A stretch of 64,000 bases of DNA from Martinezella lusitana (GCF_014207095.1 NZ_JACHBG010000018.1:47351-111350), one strand, 5' to 3'; counted from the first letter of the stretch, positions 27,713 to 36,952 are shown. Translations and numbers: made by a program. The notes: generated from the sequence alone by a model not told the origin.

Positions 27713-28447
27713 ATGCAGTCTGGTATCTATGTGGCGCTATCGTCCCAGATGGCGCTCGAGCGGCGTCTGACGACGATCGCCGACAACTTGGCCAATGTGA
27801 ACACGACGGGTTTCCGCGGTACCGAGGTCAAGTTCGATCAGGTTCTCAGCAACACTGAAAACAAGCTCAACGCCAAGGTCGCCTTCGTTTCGCAAGGCAA
27901 CGACTATCTCTCCGTGGAAAATGGCGAACTGCAGAATACCGGTAATTTCTTCGATTTTGCCGTTAAGGGCGATGCTTGGTTCGGCTTGAATACGCCGGCC
28001 GGCATGGTGCTGTCGCGCGACGGCCGCTTCACCATGTCAGAGAGCGGCGCACTGGTTTCCGTGCGTGGCTTTCCGGTGGTGGATCCCGGCGGTGCGCCGA
28101 TCCAGCTCGACCCGGCGGGTGGGGCGCCGACAGTGTCGTCAAACGGCACGATTAGCCAGAACGGCAAGACCATGGGTCAGATCGGCCTCTACTCGGCAGA
28201 TGTCACCAAAGGTTTCCTGCGCTACCAGAATAGCGGCATCCTGCCGACCGATACGCCACAGTCGGTCATCGACCGCTCGAGTGTCGGCATCGCGCAAGGA
28301 TATCTCGAAAATTCCAACGTCAACGGCATGCGGGAAATGACCAACCTGATCGAGGTCAGCCGTGCTTTCGACAATATCAGCACACTTACCAGCAGCAGCG
28401 AAAGCACGCTCACCGACGCGATCAAGACCCTCGGCGGCAGCCAGTAA
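27713..28447 (+). CDS. flgF: Flagellar proximal rod protein FlgF
   Basis: This 244-residue rod protein has the N-terminal rod motif RLTTIADNLANVNTTGFRG (residues 18-36) and a C-terminal motif with GYLENSNVNGMREMTNLIEVSRAFD. The ATG at 27713 has GGAGG nine bases upstream. The open frame extends back to 27542, but that part has no similarity. It is divergent from motA across 222 bp that must hold both promoters. Confidence 0.95.
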   Translation: MQSGIYVALSSQMALERRLTTIADNLANVNTTGFRGTEVKFDQVLSNTENKLNAKVAFVSQGNDYLSVENGELQNTGNFFDFAVKGDAWFGLNTPAGMVLSRDGRFTMSESGALVSVRGFPVVDPGGAPIQLDPAGGAPTVSSNGTISQNGKTMGQIGLYSADVTKGFLRYQNSGILPTDTPQSVIDRSSVGIAQGYLENSNVNGMREMTNLIEVSRAFDNISTLTSSSESTLTDAIKTLGGSQ

Positions 28448-28459
28448 CGGGGACGGATC

Positions 28460-29848
28460 ATGGTCGAGGATCGGTTGCCGGAGGGCGTGATGTCGCCGAA
28501 GCTCTCGCATATGGCTGTCCTTGCGGGGCAGTATGCGATGGCGGAAAATGCCGTGGCCCATGGCGGCCACGTGCGCACCATCGCCGCCGGCCACTACACG
28601 GTTGCCGGTCTTTCCAGGCAGGTGCGTCTTGGCGATTTCGTTGCACATCGTTCCAAGACGGGGGTCCATCTGGGCGAAGTCGTGCGTGTCGAGCCGGAGC
28701 TGACCTATGTCTGTCCGATCGAGCCGGGCGAGCCGATCGGCATTCAGGACACGATCATTCGCAAGGGTGCCTTCCGCATCTCTCCTGACAACAGCTGGTG
28801 CGGTCGCACGATCAACTCGCTCGGCGAGCCGATCGACGGGCTGGGACCGCTGACACAGGGGCTCGAAGCGCGGTCGATTTCCAATACGGCGCCGTCCTCG
28901 ATGACGCGCAAGCGCGTCGAAACCGGTTTCAAGACCGGCGTGCGGGCCATCGATATCTTTTCGCCGCTCTGCCTCGGGCAGCGTCTCGGCATCTTCGCCG
29001 GTTCCGGTGTTGGCAAGTCGACGCTGCTGTCGATGGTGGCCAGGGCCGAAGCTTTCGACAAGGTGGTCATCGCGCTTGTCGGCGAACGCGGTCGCGAAGT
29101 GCGCGAATTCATCGAGGATACGCTCGGACCCCATATGCAGAAGGCAGTGGCCGTCGTCGCCACCAGCGACGAAAGCCCGATGCTGCGCAAGATGGCGCCT
29201 TTGTCGGCGATCACCATCGCCGAGCATTTCCGCGATCAGGGCGACAACGTGCTGTTGATCGTCGATAGTGTCACCCGTTTCGCTCATGCCATTCGCGAGG
29301 TTGCGACCGCATCCGGCGAGCCGCCGATCGCCCGCGGCTACCCGGCCTCGGTCTTCACGGAATTGCCGCGCCTGCTCGAGCGGGCCGGCCCCGGTCCCGA
29401 AGGCACCGGCACCATCACCGCCATCATTTCCATCCTCGTCGATGGCGACAATCACAACGATCCAATCGCCGACTCGACCCGTGGTATTCTCGACGGTCAT
29501 ATCGTTCTGCAGCGCAGCCTTGCCGAGGAAGGTCGCTATCCGCCGATCGATCCGCTGGCGTCGGTGTCGCGCCTGGCGCGCAAGGCCTGGACGCCGGATC
29601 AGGAAAAGCTGGTCTCCCGGCTGAAAGCTCTCGTGCATCGTTATGAGGAAACCCGCGATCTGCGTCTGATCGGCGGCTATCGCCAGGGCAGCGACGCGGA
29701 TCTCGATATCGCCGTCCGCCAGGTGCCGATCATCTACGACGTCCTGAAGCAGACGCCGGGAGAAGGACCGTCGGACGACTCGTTCACCGATCTTGCAACC
29801 GCCCTGAAAAATGGCTCCGCGGCAGCGGTGCCTGTTCGAGGGAGGTGA
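28460..29848 (+). CDS. fliI: Flagellar export ATPase FliI
   Basis: The 462-residue AAA-type ATPase powers and regulates flagellar type III export. Walker A (FAGSGVGKSTLL) is near residue 180, Walker B is VLLIVDSVTRFAHA, and the family signature PASVFTELPRLLERAG is present. It lies 12 bp after flgF. A possible FliH-like partner is encoded at 44278. Confidence 0.96.
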   Translation: MVEDRLPEGVMSPKLSHMAVLAGQYAMAENAVAHGGHVRTIAAGHYTVAGLSRQVRLGDFVAHRSKTGVHLGEVVRVEPELTYVCPIEPGEPIGIQDTIIRKGAFRISPDNSWCGRTINSLGEPIDGLGPLTQGLEARSISNTAPSSMTRKRVETGFKTGVRAIDIFSPLCLGQRLGIFAGSGVGKSTLLSMVARAEAFDKVVIALVGERGREVREFIEDTLGPHMQKAVAVVATSDESPMLRKMAPLSAITIAEHFRDQGDNVLLIVDSVTRFAHAIREVATASGEPPIARGYPASVFTELPRLLERAGPGPEGTGTITAIISILVDGDNHNDPIADSTRGILDGHIVLQRSLAEEGRYPPIDPLASVSRLARKAWTPDQEKLVSRLKALVHRYEETRDLRLIGGYRQGSDADLDIAVRQVPIIYDVLKQTPGEGPSDDSFTDLATALKNGSAAAVPVRGR

Positions 29849-29931
29849 CGCCGCGTGATGGATCGCTTCAATCAATTAGTGTCGGCAGCCGGCCGACATC
29901 CCGGCATTCAGTGCCGTAAGAGGGGGCAGAC

Positions 29932-30477
29932 GTGAGAGAAACCGACGCAGACGAACCGGTCGCTCCGCCGAAACCGGCGAGAAGGCGAACCGTCACGGAC
30001 AAGGCGCTGGCCTGCACCGGCCTGGTGCTTGCCGGGGCCTCGGCCTTCTTCCCGTGGTATGTTTTCCTGAACCCGGACAAGTTCGGTATCCAGGTGGCTG
30101 AAGGCGATCGTACCCGCGATCTGCCGAATTGGCCGGGTCGCCAGGTTGTAAGCGTATCGCCGCTCGCCATGGTCAATAAGAATCCCGCCGAACCGCGGGA
30201 TCTCATTCCGGATCCATTGACCACCGCGACCGTGAGCAATGCCGGCCGCGAGGACGACAAGGGGCCGGCGGCCGATCAGCAGCCGTTCCCGGGCAAGGTG
30301 CCATTTCACCTGCTGCACGTCGTCAACGGCCGGGCTCTGATCGAGGACGATACGGGCATGTATGTCGTGCGCGTCGGCTCGGTTCTGCCCGACAACAGCC
30401 GTTTGGCGTCAATCGAACAACGCAACGGAAAGTGGATCATCGTCACCTCCACGGGCGATGTTTACGGCAACAATTGA
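29932..30477 (+). CDS. Uncharacterised single-pass membrane protein between fliI and flgB
   Basis: The 181-residue protein has a basic, proline-rich N-terminus (PPKPARRR), one membrane segment near residues 24-45 (DKALACTGLVLAGASAFFPWYVF) and a periplasmic tail of about 135 residues. The tail ends in a small beta-rich part (LLHVVNGRALIEDDTGMYVVRVG, then GKWIIVTSTGDVYG). The GTG start has AGGGGG upstream. A gene at this position is conserved in rhizobial flagellar clusters. The function is unknown; location in the envelope and position suggest a role in basal-body assembly. Confidence 0.75.
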   Translation: MRETDADEPVAPPKPARRRTVTDKALACTGLVLAGASAFFPWYVFLNPDKFGIQVAEGDRTRDLPNWPGRQVVSVSPLAMVNKNPAEPRDLIPDPLTTATVSNAGREDDKGPAADQQPFPGKVPFHLLHVVNGRALIEDDTGMYVVRVGSVLPDNSRLASIEQRNGKWIIVTSTGDVYGNN

Positions 30478-30595
30478 AACAGCCGGAAGCGCCTGTGTTT
30501 CAGGCACTTTCAAGACCTTTACAGGAACGCATTTCCCGCAAGTCCCACGCAAGATTATCCCGCTAGATTCTGAGTGTAAGAACGGAGAGAAGCCC

Positions 30596-30988
30596 ATGCA
30601 ACCGATTCAGCTCTTTGACCTGGCCTCGCGGCAAGCCGAGTGGCTACAGGCGCGTCAAGAGGTTGTTGCCGGCAACATCGCCAATGCCAATACCCCGAAA
30701 TATCGCGCCAAGGACGTTACGCCGTTCCAGGCCGTTCTGGAAAACCAGAACGTCACCATGGCGAGAACCAATCCGGCGCATCTTTCGGGCAATGATTTCA
30801 GCGCGAGCGGCAACGTCAACGTAGAGGAAGCGCCGCTCAATCAGGAAATTGGTGTCCAGGAGTCGGGTAACACCGTCGGCCTGGAAGACGAGCTCGCCAA
30901 ATCCGGTGAAATCAAGCGCCAGTACAGCTTGAACACCGCACTCGTAAGCTCCTTTCATCGCATGATGCTGATGGCCGTAAAACAATAG
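30596..30988 (+). CDS. flgB: Flagellar rod protein FlgB
   Basis: This 130-residue proximal rod subunit has the rod motif EVVAGNIANANTPKYRAKD near residues 21-39 and the C-terminal QYSLNTALVSSFHRMMLMAVK. The ATG at 30596 has GGAGAG upstream. The frame is open further back to 30362 but overlaps the preceding gene and lacks similarity there. It heads the flgBC-fliE-flgG run. Confidence 0.95.
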   Translation: MQPIQLFDLASRQAEWLQARQEVVAGNIANANTPKYRAKDVTPFQAVLENQNVTMARTNPAHLSGNDFSASGNVNVEEAPLNQEIGVQESGNTVGLEDELAKSGEIKRQYSLNTALVSSFHRMMLMAVKQ

Positions 30989-31004
30989 ATGAAGTGAAGA
31001 TGTC

Positions 31005-31421
31005 ATGGACCCGTTATCCGCCGCATTGAAGATCGCAGGCTCCGGCCTGGAAGCTCAATCGACCCGCCTGCGCGTTGTCTCCGAAAATATCGCCAACGCC
31101 CGTTCGACGGGCGACACTCCGGGCGCCGACCCCTATCGGCGCAAGACCGTGACCTTCGGTGCCGAAATGGATCGCGCCAACGGCCTCACCACCGTCGGCG
31201 TCAAGAAACTCGGCCACGATACGGGCAAGTTCATCCAGGAATATGATCCGGGCAATCCGGCCGCGGATCAGAAGGGCTACGTCAAGATGCCCAACGTGAA
31301 CGTCCTGGTCGAAATGGCCGACATGCGCGAAGCCAACCGGTCCTACGAAGCCAACCTGCAGACTGTCAGGCAGGCTCGCGACCTCATCTCCTCCACGATT
31401 GACCTGCTGAAGAACTCATAA
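31005..31421 (+). CDS. flgC: Flagellar rod protein FlgC
   Basis: This 138-residue rod subunit has the N-terminal motif STRLRVVSENIANARSTGDTPG and the C-terminal motif PNVNVLVEMADMREANRSYEANL. Its stop codon overlaps the fliE start (TAATG), so the two are translationally coupled. Confidence 0.95.
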   Translation: MDPLSAALKIAGSGLEAQSTRLRVVSENIANARSTGDTPGADPYRRKTVTFGAEMDRANGLTTVGVKKLGHDTGKFIQEYDPGNPAADQKGYVKMPNVNVLVEMADMREANRSYEANLQTVRQARDLISSTIDLLKNS

Positions 31422-31771
31422 TGATCGACTCCATCAAGAATGTCGCCTCTCTCTCGGCAACCCGCGGCCTCGGCAGCATCGCCACCGATCTCACGTCTGC
31501 AGCTTCCAGCACGCTGAACGCCTCTCCGGCGGTCGCCATGGGAGCGGAAGCCGGAATGAACTTCGCCTCCGTCATGTCGAATGTCGCGAAGGACTCCATC
31601 AGCACACTGAAGGAAGCGGAAAACGCCTCCTTCGCCGGCATGAAGGGCACGATGAGCACGCGCGAAGTCGTCGACAAGGTCATGCAGGCCGACCAGACCC
31701 TGCAGACCGCGATCGCGCTGCGCGACAAGGTCGTTTCCGCCTTTCTCGATATTACGAGAATGCAGATCTAG
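31421..31771 (+). CDS. fliE: Flagellar MS-ring/rod adaptor FliE
   Basis: The 116-residue protein joins the MS ring to the rod. The C-terminal signature is STREVVDKVMQADQTLQTAIALRDKVVSAFLDITRMQI. Length and position after flgC match the family. Confidence 0.95.
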   Translation: MIDSIKNVASLSATRGLGSIATDLTSAASSTLNASPAVAMGAEAGMNFASVMSNVAKDSISTLKEAENASFAGMKGTMSTREVVDKVMQADQTLQTAIALRDKVVSAFLDITRMQI

Positions 31772-31869
31772 AGCGGGATCTCCCGCCCTAACTACCTGAT
31801 TCCGCGTGAGTTGCTCGCTGGCCTTATCTCCGGCTTCGACGACCACGCCCAAGCTCGAAGGACGAAAGC

Positions 31870-32658
31870 ATGAGAGCGCTCGCAATTGCCGCAACGGGCA
31901 TGGACGCCCAGCAGACCAATCTTGAAGTCATCGCGAACAACATCGCGAACATCAACACGACCGGTTACAAGCGTTCGCGCGCAGAGTTCTCCGACCTTCT
32001 CTATCAGACCGAGCGCGCCAAGGGCATCTCCAACCGACCCAACCAGGCGGTGGTTCCGGAAGGCGCCAATATCGGTCTCGGCGTGCAGACAACAGCTGTG
32101 CGTAACATCCAGATCCAGGGGCAATTGTCGCAGACGCAGAACGACCTTGACGTCGCGCTCGTCGGTCGCGGCTGGTTCCAGATCAAGATGCCTGACGGCA
32201 CGATGGCCTACACGCGCGCTGGATCGTTCAACAAGAGCGATACGGGCCAGATCGTCACGCCCGATGGCAACGTGCTGGCGCCGGGGATTACGATCCCGAG
32301 CAACGCCACCAGCATCACCATCAACCAGTCCGGCCAGATCGCCGCCAAAATCGGCACGGCGACGACGCCGACCGTCCTCGGTCAGCTTCAGATCGCCAAC
32401 TTCGTCAACGAAGCCGGCCTGCAACCCATGGGCAGCAACCTTTTCACGCAAACACCGGCCTCTGGCAGCCCGGTCATCTCCGATCCGAACCAGGACGGCT
32501 TCGCCTACATGAAGCAATACTATCTGGAATCGTCGAATGTCGATCCGGTCAAGGAGATCACCGACCTGATCACCGCGCAGCGCGCCTACGAGATGAATTC
32601 CAAGGTCATCACGACGGCCGACGACATGGCGCAGATCGTCAGCAAGAACCTGAAGTAG
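31870..32658 (+). CDS. flgG: Flagellar distal rod protein FlgG
   Basis: The 262-residue distal rod protein starts MRALAIAATGMDAQQTNLEV and continues with the rod motif NNIANINTTGYKRS. The centre has GRGWFQIKMPDG. The C-terminal signature is YYLESSNVDPVKEITDLITAQRAYEMNSK. It begins 98 bp after fliE. Confidence 0.97.
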   Translation: MRALAIAATGMDAQQTNLEVIANNIANINTTGYKRSRAEFSDLLYQTERAKGISNRPNQAVVPEGANIGLGVQTTAVRNIQIQGQLSQTQNDLDVALVGRGWFQIKMPDGTMAYTRAGSFNKSDTGQIVTPDGNVLAPGITIPSNATSITINQSGQIAAKIGTATTPTVLGQLQIANFVNEAGLQPMGSNLFTQTPASGSPVISDPNQDGFAYMKQYYLESSNVDPVKEITDLITAQRAYEMNSKVITTADDMAQIVSKNLK

Positions 32659-32677
32659 CGGGAAGGACGGGCTGAAC

Positions 32678-33178
32678 ATGAGGTTTCGCCGGATGAAAAG
32701 CTTAGCAATGGCCTGGTTCGCCGCCGCGAGCCTTTCGGTAATGTTCGCAGCCGCTGCGCCGGGGGGCGCTGCAGGCGCCGATACCGGTGGCATGGGCACC
32801 GCTGTCGTACCGACCGAGACGATCTATCCCGGCGACATCATCAACAAAGGTCAGCTGGAAGAGGTCGAAGTCACTAACCCCAATCTGACGGGCGACTATG
32901 CCAAGCGCATCCCGGAGGTCACCGGCAGGGTATCGAAGCGGACGCTCCTGCCCGGCCGCACCATCTCGATCTCTTCGTTACGGCAGCCCTATGCGGTAAC
33001 GCGCGGCTCCAATGTCCGCCTGGTCATGAGCATGGGCACAATGACGATCACAGCGGCAGGCACGCCGTTGGACGATGGCGCGGTTGGCGACAGCATCCGG
33101 GCCCGCAACATGGATTCCGGCATCATCGTCAACGGCACGGTTCTCGAAAACGGCACGATCCGCGTGGTCGCAAAATGA
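32678..33178 (+). CDS. flgA: P-ring assembly chaperone FlgA
   Basis: The 166-residue periplasmic chaperone for P-ring assembly has a signal peptide (residues 1-33, hydrophobic MAWFAAASLSVMFAAAAP). An SAF-like domain follows, with ETIYPGDIINKGQLEEVE, VTGRVSKRTLLPGRTIS and SGIIVNGTVLENGTIRVVAK. It is shorter than enteric FlgA but usual for rhizobia. It overlaps flgI by four bases. Confidence 0.93.
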   Translation: MRFRRMKSLAMAWFAAASLSVMFAAAAPGGAAGADTGGMGTAVVPTETIYPGDIINKGQLEEVEVTNPNLTGDYAKRIPEVTGRVSKRTLLPGRTISISSLRQPYAVTRGSNVRLVMSMGTMTITAAGTPLDDGAVGDSIRARNMDSGIIVNGTVLENGTIRVVAK

Positions 33179-34293
33179 AACGGCTTCGTCAATTTCTCGC
33201 GATCCTGTTTGCATTGCCCAGCCTGATCATTGCCGATCCGGCCGCCGCGATGCAATCACGCATCAAGGACATCGCGTCGCTGCAATCCGGCCGCGACAAT
33301 CAGCTTATCGGGTATGGCTTGATCGTCGGCCTCCAGGGAACGGGCGACAGCTTGCGTGCGTCGCCTTTCACCGAGCAATCCATGCGCGCAATGCTGCAAA
33401 ACCTCGGCATTTCGACGCAAGGCGGTCAATCCGCAGCCAAAAATGCCGCAGCCGTCATGGTGACGGCGAACCTGCCGCCGTTCGCAAGCCCCGGCAGCCG
33501 TCTCGACGTGACGGTAAGCTCGCTCGGCGATGCGACATCGCTGCGCGGCGGCACGCTCATCATGACTTCGCTGAGTGGCGCTGACGGCCAGATCTATGCG
33601 GTCGCGCAGGGTTCGGTCATCGTTTCCGGCTTCCAGGCACAGGGTGCTGCTGCATCGGTCACCGAAGGCGTCACCACGGCAGGTCGCGTCCCCGGCGGTG
33701 CTATCATCGAGCGCGAACTGCCGTCCCGCTTCAAGGATTCGGTCAATCTAGTCCTGCAGCTGCGCAATCCGGACTTCTCCACATCCATCCGTATTGCCGA
33801 TACCGTCAACGCATGGGCAACGTCGCGCTTCGGCTCGCCGATCGCCGAGGCGAAGGATTCGCAGGAAGTCTCCATCAGCAAGCCGAAGATGTCCGATCTG
33901 ACGCGACTGATGGCCGACATCGAGAATCTCAACGTCCAGACGGATACGCCGGCCAAGGTCGTCATCAACGAGCGCACCGGAACCATCGTCATCGGCGCCG
34001 ACGTTCGGGTCTCCCCGGTCGCGGTGAGCTACGGAACGCTGACCGTACAGGTGAGCGAGAATCCGCAGGTGATCCAGCCCGAGCCCTTCTCGAACGGGCA
34101 GACGGCCATCCAGGACCAGACCGACATCACAGCCACGAAGAGCGGCGGTCGTGTCGCAGTGCTCGAAGGACCTGACCTGAAGACGCTCGTTTCCGGCCTC
34201 AACAATATCGGCGTCAAGCCGGACGGCATCATCGCCATCCTGCAAGGCATCAAGTCTGCCGGCGCCCTGCAAGCGGAGCTCGTGCTGCAATGA
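33175..34293 (+). CDS. flgI: Flagellar P-ring protein FlgI
   Basis: The 372-residue periplasmic ring protein surrounds the rod in the peptidoglycan layer. A signal peptide (LRQFLAILFALPSLIIADPAAA) is followed by the family start SRIKDIASLQSGRDNQLIGYGLIVGLQGTGD. Further signatures are ERTGTIVIGADVRVSPVAVSYG and the C-terminal GVKPDGIIAILQGIKSAGALQAEL. It is coupled to flgA and motE by overlaps. Confidence 0.97.
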   Translation: MKRLRQFLAILFALPSLIIADPAAAMQSRIKDIASLQSGRDNQLIGYGLIVGLQGTGDSLRASPFTEQSMRAMLQNLGISTQGGQSAAKNAAAVMVTANLPPFASPGSRLDVTVSSLGDATSLRGGTLIMTSLSGADGQIYAVAQGSVIVSGFQAQGAAASVTEGVTTAGRVPGGAIIERELPSRFKDSVNLVLQLRNPDFSTSIRIADTVNAWATSRFGSPIAEAKDSQEVSISKPKMSDLTRLMADIENLNVQTDTPAKVVINERTGTIVIGADVRVSPVAVSYGTLTVQVSENPQVIQPEPFSNGQTAIQDQTDITATKSGGRVAVLEGPDLKTLVSGLNNIGVKPDGIIAILQGIKSAGALQAELVLQ

Positions 34294-34841
34294 TATCGAT
34301 CGTAAGCTCCAAGAAGATGCTCATCTCCTGCGGTCTGTCGGCTGTCTCTGCAGCGGCCCTCTTGCTGCTGTCGCTCGGAGCGGGCGCGGCGCAACAGGCG
34401 CCGAAGCCGGTTGTCGATCCGGCCTCGAGCCAGGATGAGATCCGGCAGTTCTGCACCAACATCGCCGATCCGGCCCGCGATCAACGCTATCTGCTGCAGA
34501 AGCAGGAGCTGGAAAAGCTGCAGGCCGATGTCGACAAGCGCATTGCCACCATGGACACGCGCAAAGCCGAATACGAGGACTGGCTGAAGCGTCGCGACGA
34601 CTTCCTGAAGGCGGCAGATGTGGGGCTGGTCGATATCTATAAGAACATGAAACCGGATGCCGCCGCGGCCAGCCTTAATGACGTTAGGACGACGACTGCG
34701 GCCGCGATCATCATGAAGCTTTCGGCGCGTCAGTCGAGCCTCATCCTTGCGGAGATGGATGCAAAAAAAGCGGCCACGATCACCAACATCATCGCCAGCG
34801 CATCCAACCCGAACACATCGAAGTCGAAGGACCCCTCATGA
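34290..34841 (+). CDS. motE: MotE, periplasmic chaperone for MotC
   Basis: This 183-residue exported protein has a signal peptide of about 35 residues. A helical coiled-coil region follows (RYLLQKQELEKLQADVDKRI, residues about 65-105), and then an MgtE-N/MotE-like C-terminal part (IYKNMKPDAAAASLNDV, KLSARQSSLILAEMDAKKAATI). In S. meliloti MotE is a periplasmic chaperone required for folding and stability of MotC. It overlaps flgI and flgH by four bases. Confidence 0.88.
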   Translation: MISIVSSKKMLISCGLSAVSAAALLLLSLGAGAAQQAPKPVVDPASSQDEIRQFCTNIADPARDQRYLLQKQELEKLQADVDKRIATMDTRKAEYEDWLKRRDDFLKAADVGLVDIYKNMKPDAAAASLNDVRTTTAAAIIMKLSARQSSLILAEMDAKKAATITNIIASASNPNTSKSKDPS

Positions 34842-35551
34842 ACACGCGTGTTAAGGCCGCCTGTGCAATCGTCGTCTTTCTCGCCGGTTGCCAGTCGCAG
34901 GCCATGAAGGAAATCGGCAGGGCGCCTGCCATGAGTCCGATCGGCAGCGGCCTGCAATATGCGCAGACGCCGCAGATGTCGCAGTATCCGAAGAGGCCGC
35001 ACCAGGTCGCGCAGGGCTATTCGCTTTGGAATGATTCACAGGCCGCCCTCTTCAAGGACGCGCGCGCACTCAATGTCGGCGACATCCTGACCGTCACGAT
35101 CAAGATCGACGATAAGGCGAACTGGGACAACGAGACCAACCGCAGTCGCGTGAACAAGAGCGATATGGGCTGGAACGTCACCGCCAAGATTTTCGGCTGG
35201 CAGCCCAGCACGAATGCGAATGCGACGTCGGGCTCCGATACGAGCACGGACGGCAAGGGCAAGATGCAGCGCTCCGAGCAGATCAACCTGCTCGTGGCCG
35301 CTGTCGTCACCGGTATTCTCGAGAACGGCAACCTGATGATCAGCGGCTCGCAGGAAGTCCGCATGAACCAGGAAATTCGTATTCTCAACGTTGCCGGTAT
35401 CGTCCGCCCGCAGGATGTCACCTCGGATAACACCATCTCCTACGACAAGATCGCCGAAGCGCGCATCTCCTATGGCGGTCGGGGTCGCCTGACGGAAGTA
35501 CAGCAGCCGCCGAGAGGCCAGCAGGCGGTCGATCTTCTGTCGCCGCTCTGA
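34838..35551 (+). CDS. flgH: Flagellar L-ring lipoprotein FlgH
   Basis: The 237-residue outer-membrane ring protein has a lipoprotein signal with lipobox Leu-Ala-Gly-Cys (AIVVFLAGCQSQ; Cys near residue 14). The family motifs LFKDARALNVGDILTVTI, LLVAAVVTGILENGNLMISG and NQEIRILNVAGIVRPQDV follow, then SYGGRGRLTEVQQP near the end. After it a repeat element separates it from fliL. Confidence 0.96.
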   Translation: MNTRVKAACAIVVFLAGCQSQAMKEIGRAPAMSPIGSGLQYAQTPQMSQYPKRPHQVAQGYSLWNDSQAALFKDARALNVGDILTVTIKIDDKANWDNETNRSRVNKSDMGWNVTAKIFGWQPSTNANATSGSDTSTDGKGKMQRSEQINLLVAAVVTGILENGNLMISGSQEVRMNQEIRILNVAGIVRPQDVTSDNTISYDKIAEARISYGGRGRLTEVQQPPRGQQAVDLLSPL

Positions 35552-35578
35552 CAGCTGACGGCATCGTATAAGTTAGAT

Positions 35579-35680
35579 GCATTTCCAGGAAAAGTGCGCA
35601 GCGGTTTTCCGTCCGGAATGCGAGAGAAAACAAGAAAGTAGAGCGCTTCCGCGATTCTGAGAAAAGCCGAAACGCTCTAG
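35579..35680. repeat. Intergenic palindromic repeat (copy 1) between flgH and fliL
   Basis: The element contains an inner hairpin (ggaaaa / ttttcc around gcgcagcgg) and outer inverted arms near its end (tagagcgcttccg / cgaaacgctcta). A second copy with the same order of elements lies at 63774-63872, with long shared stretches such as gcgcagcggttttcc and tccggaatgcg. It is of the RIME type common between rhizobial genes. Here it sits inside the flagellar operon and could attenuate or stabilise the mRNA. Confidence 0.75.
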
Positions 35681-35699
35681 ACAACGGACGGACAGGAAC

Positions 35700-36197
35700 A
35701 TGGCTGCAGCCGCAGACGAATCAGCAAAGGGCAAGGGATCGCCGCTCATCATGACGATCGTCGGGCTGTTGGTGCTGACCGTGCTCGGCGGCGGCGGCGG
35801 CTGGGTCGTCGGTACCATGGTTGCGCCGAGGATCAAGGCGGCAGCTGCGGCCGTGCAGGCGAAAGCAGCGCCGGCCGGCGGCAAGCAGGCCGCGGCAGCG
35901 GCGGCAGGACAGCCGAACGGCATCGTCGCGCTCGACCCGATCACCACCAATCTCGCCTATCCTTCGCAAAGCTGGATACGGCTGGAGCTGGCTCTGGTCT
36001 TCAAGGGGCAGCCGGACACCCAGCTGGCCCAGTCGATCCATCAGGACATCCTTGCCTATATCCGCACCGTCTCCCTGCAGCAGATCGAAGGTGCCCGGGG
36101 CCTGCAATATCTTCGGGATGACATTCAAGAGCGTGTTGACCTGCGCTCGGAAGGACGAGTATCGAAAGTTATGTTCAGAACTTTCGTGATCGAATGA
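35700..36197 (+). CDS. fliL: Flagellar basal-body protein FliL
   Basis: This 165-residue single-pass protein is associated with the stator. The membrane segment lies near residues 20-38 (IMTIVGLLVLTVLGGGGGWVVG). An Ala/Lys-rich stalk follows, then the periplasmic FliL domain with SQSWIRLELALVFKG and the closing VSKVMFRTFVIE. It overlaps fliP by four bases. Confidence 0.93.
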   Translation: MAAAADESAKGKGSPLIMTIVGLLVLTVLGGGGGWVVGTMVAPRIKAAAAAVQAKAAPAGGKQAAAAAAGQPNGIVALDPITTNLAYPSQSWIRLELALVFKGQPDTQLAQSIHQDILAYIRTVSLQQIEGARGLQYLRDDIQERVDLRSEGRVSKVMFRTFVIE

Positions 36198-36952
36198 GTC
36201 GGTTTGCACTTGTATTTGCTACATTAGCCCTTGTTGTTTTGTCGCCAGAGCTGGCGATGGCGCAGCAATTGTCGCAGCAGCTCCCCACAGATCTTCTGAA
36301 CGCTCCGGTCAACGGTTCCGTTGCTGCCTGGATCATTCGCACCTTCGGGCTCCTGACGGTCCTGTCGATCGCACCGGGCATCCTGATCATGGTGACGAGC
36401 TTTCCGCGCTTCATCATCGCCTTCTCGATCCTGCGGACCGGCATGGGCCTTGCGACGACGCCGTCGAACATGATCCTGCTGAGCCTGGCCCTTTTCATGA
36501 CCTTCTACGTCATGTCTCCGACCTTCGATCAGTCCTGGAAAGAGGGCGTGCAGCCGCTGCTCGCCAACCAGATTTCGGAAGCGGACGCCGTGCAGCGCAT
36601 TGCCGAGCCCTTCCGTACGTTCATGTCGAACAATACGCGCGACAAGGATCTGAAGCTCTTCGTCGATCTGGCGAAGGAGCGGGGCCAGACCACCGTGGTC
36701 GATAACAAGATCGACTATCGGGTGCTGATCCCGGCTTTCATGATTTCTGAAATTCGCCGCGGCTTCGAGATCGGCTTCCTGGTTGTCCTGCCGTTTCTCG
36801 TCATCGACCTGATCGTGTCGACTATCGTTATGGCGATGGGCATGATGATGCTGCCGCCAACCTCGATCTCGCTGCCCTTCAAGATTCTGTTCTTCGTGCT
36901 GATCGACGGCTGGAATTTGCTGGTCGGCAGTCTCGTGCGCTCCTTCCACTGA
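36194..36952 (+). CDS. fliP: Flagellar type III export protein FliP
   Basis: The 252-residue export-gate protein has a cleavable signal sequence (residues 1-22, ending AMAQ), as usual for FliP. Its conserved regions are IMVTSFPRFIIAFSILR and IPAFMISEIRRGFEIGF, followed by VMAMGMMMLPP. It is the last gene of the flgF-fliP run and is followed by a terminator shared with the convergent glycosyltransferase gene. Confidence 0.96.
   Translation: MSRFALVFATLALVVLSPELAMAQQLSQQLPTDLLNAPVNGSVAAWIIRTFGLLTVLSIAPGILIMVTSFPRFIIAFSILRTGMGLATTPSNMILLSLALFMTFYVMSPTFDQSWKEGVQPLLANQISEADAVQRIAEPFRTFMSNNTRDKDLKLFVDLAKERGQTTVVDNKIDYRVLIPAFMISEIRRGFEIGFLVVLPFLVIDLIVSTIVMAMGMMMLPPTSISLPFKILFFVLIDGWNLLVGSLVRSFH

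Noticed and set aside
28139..29875. A 578-codon frame antisense to flgF and fliI
   Set aside because: It spans two genuine genes on the other strand and shows no known domain.
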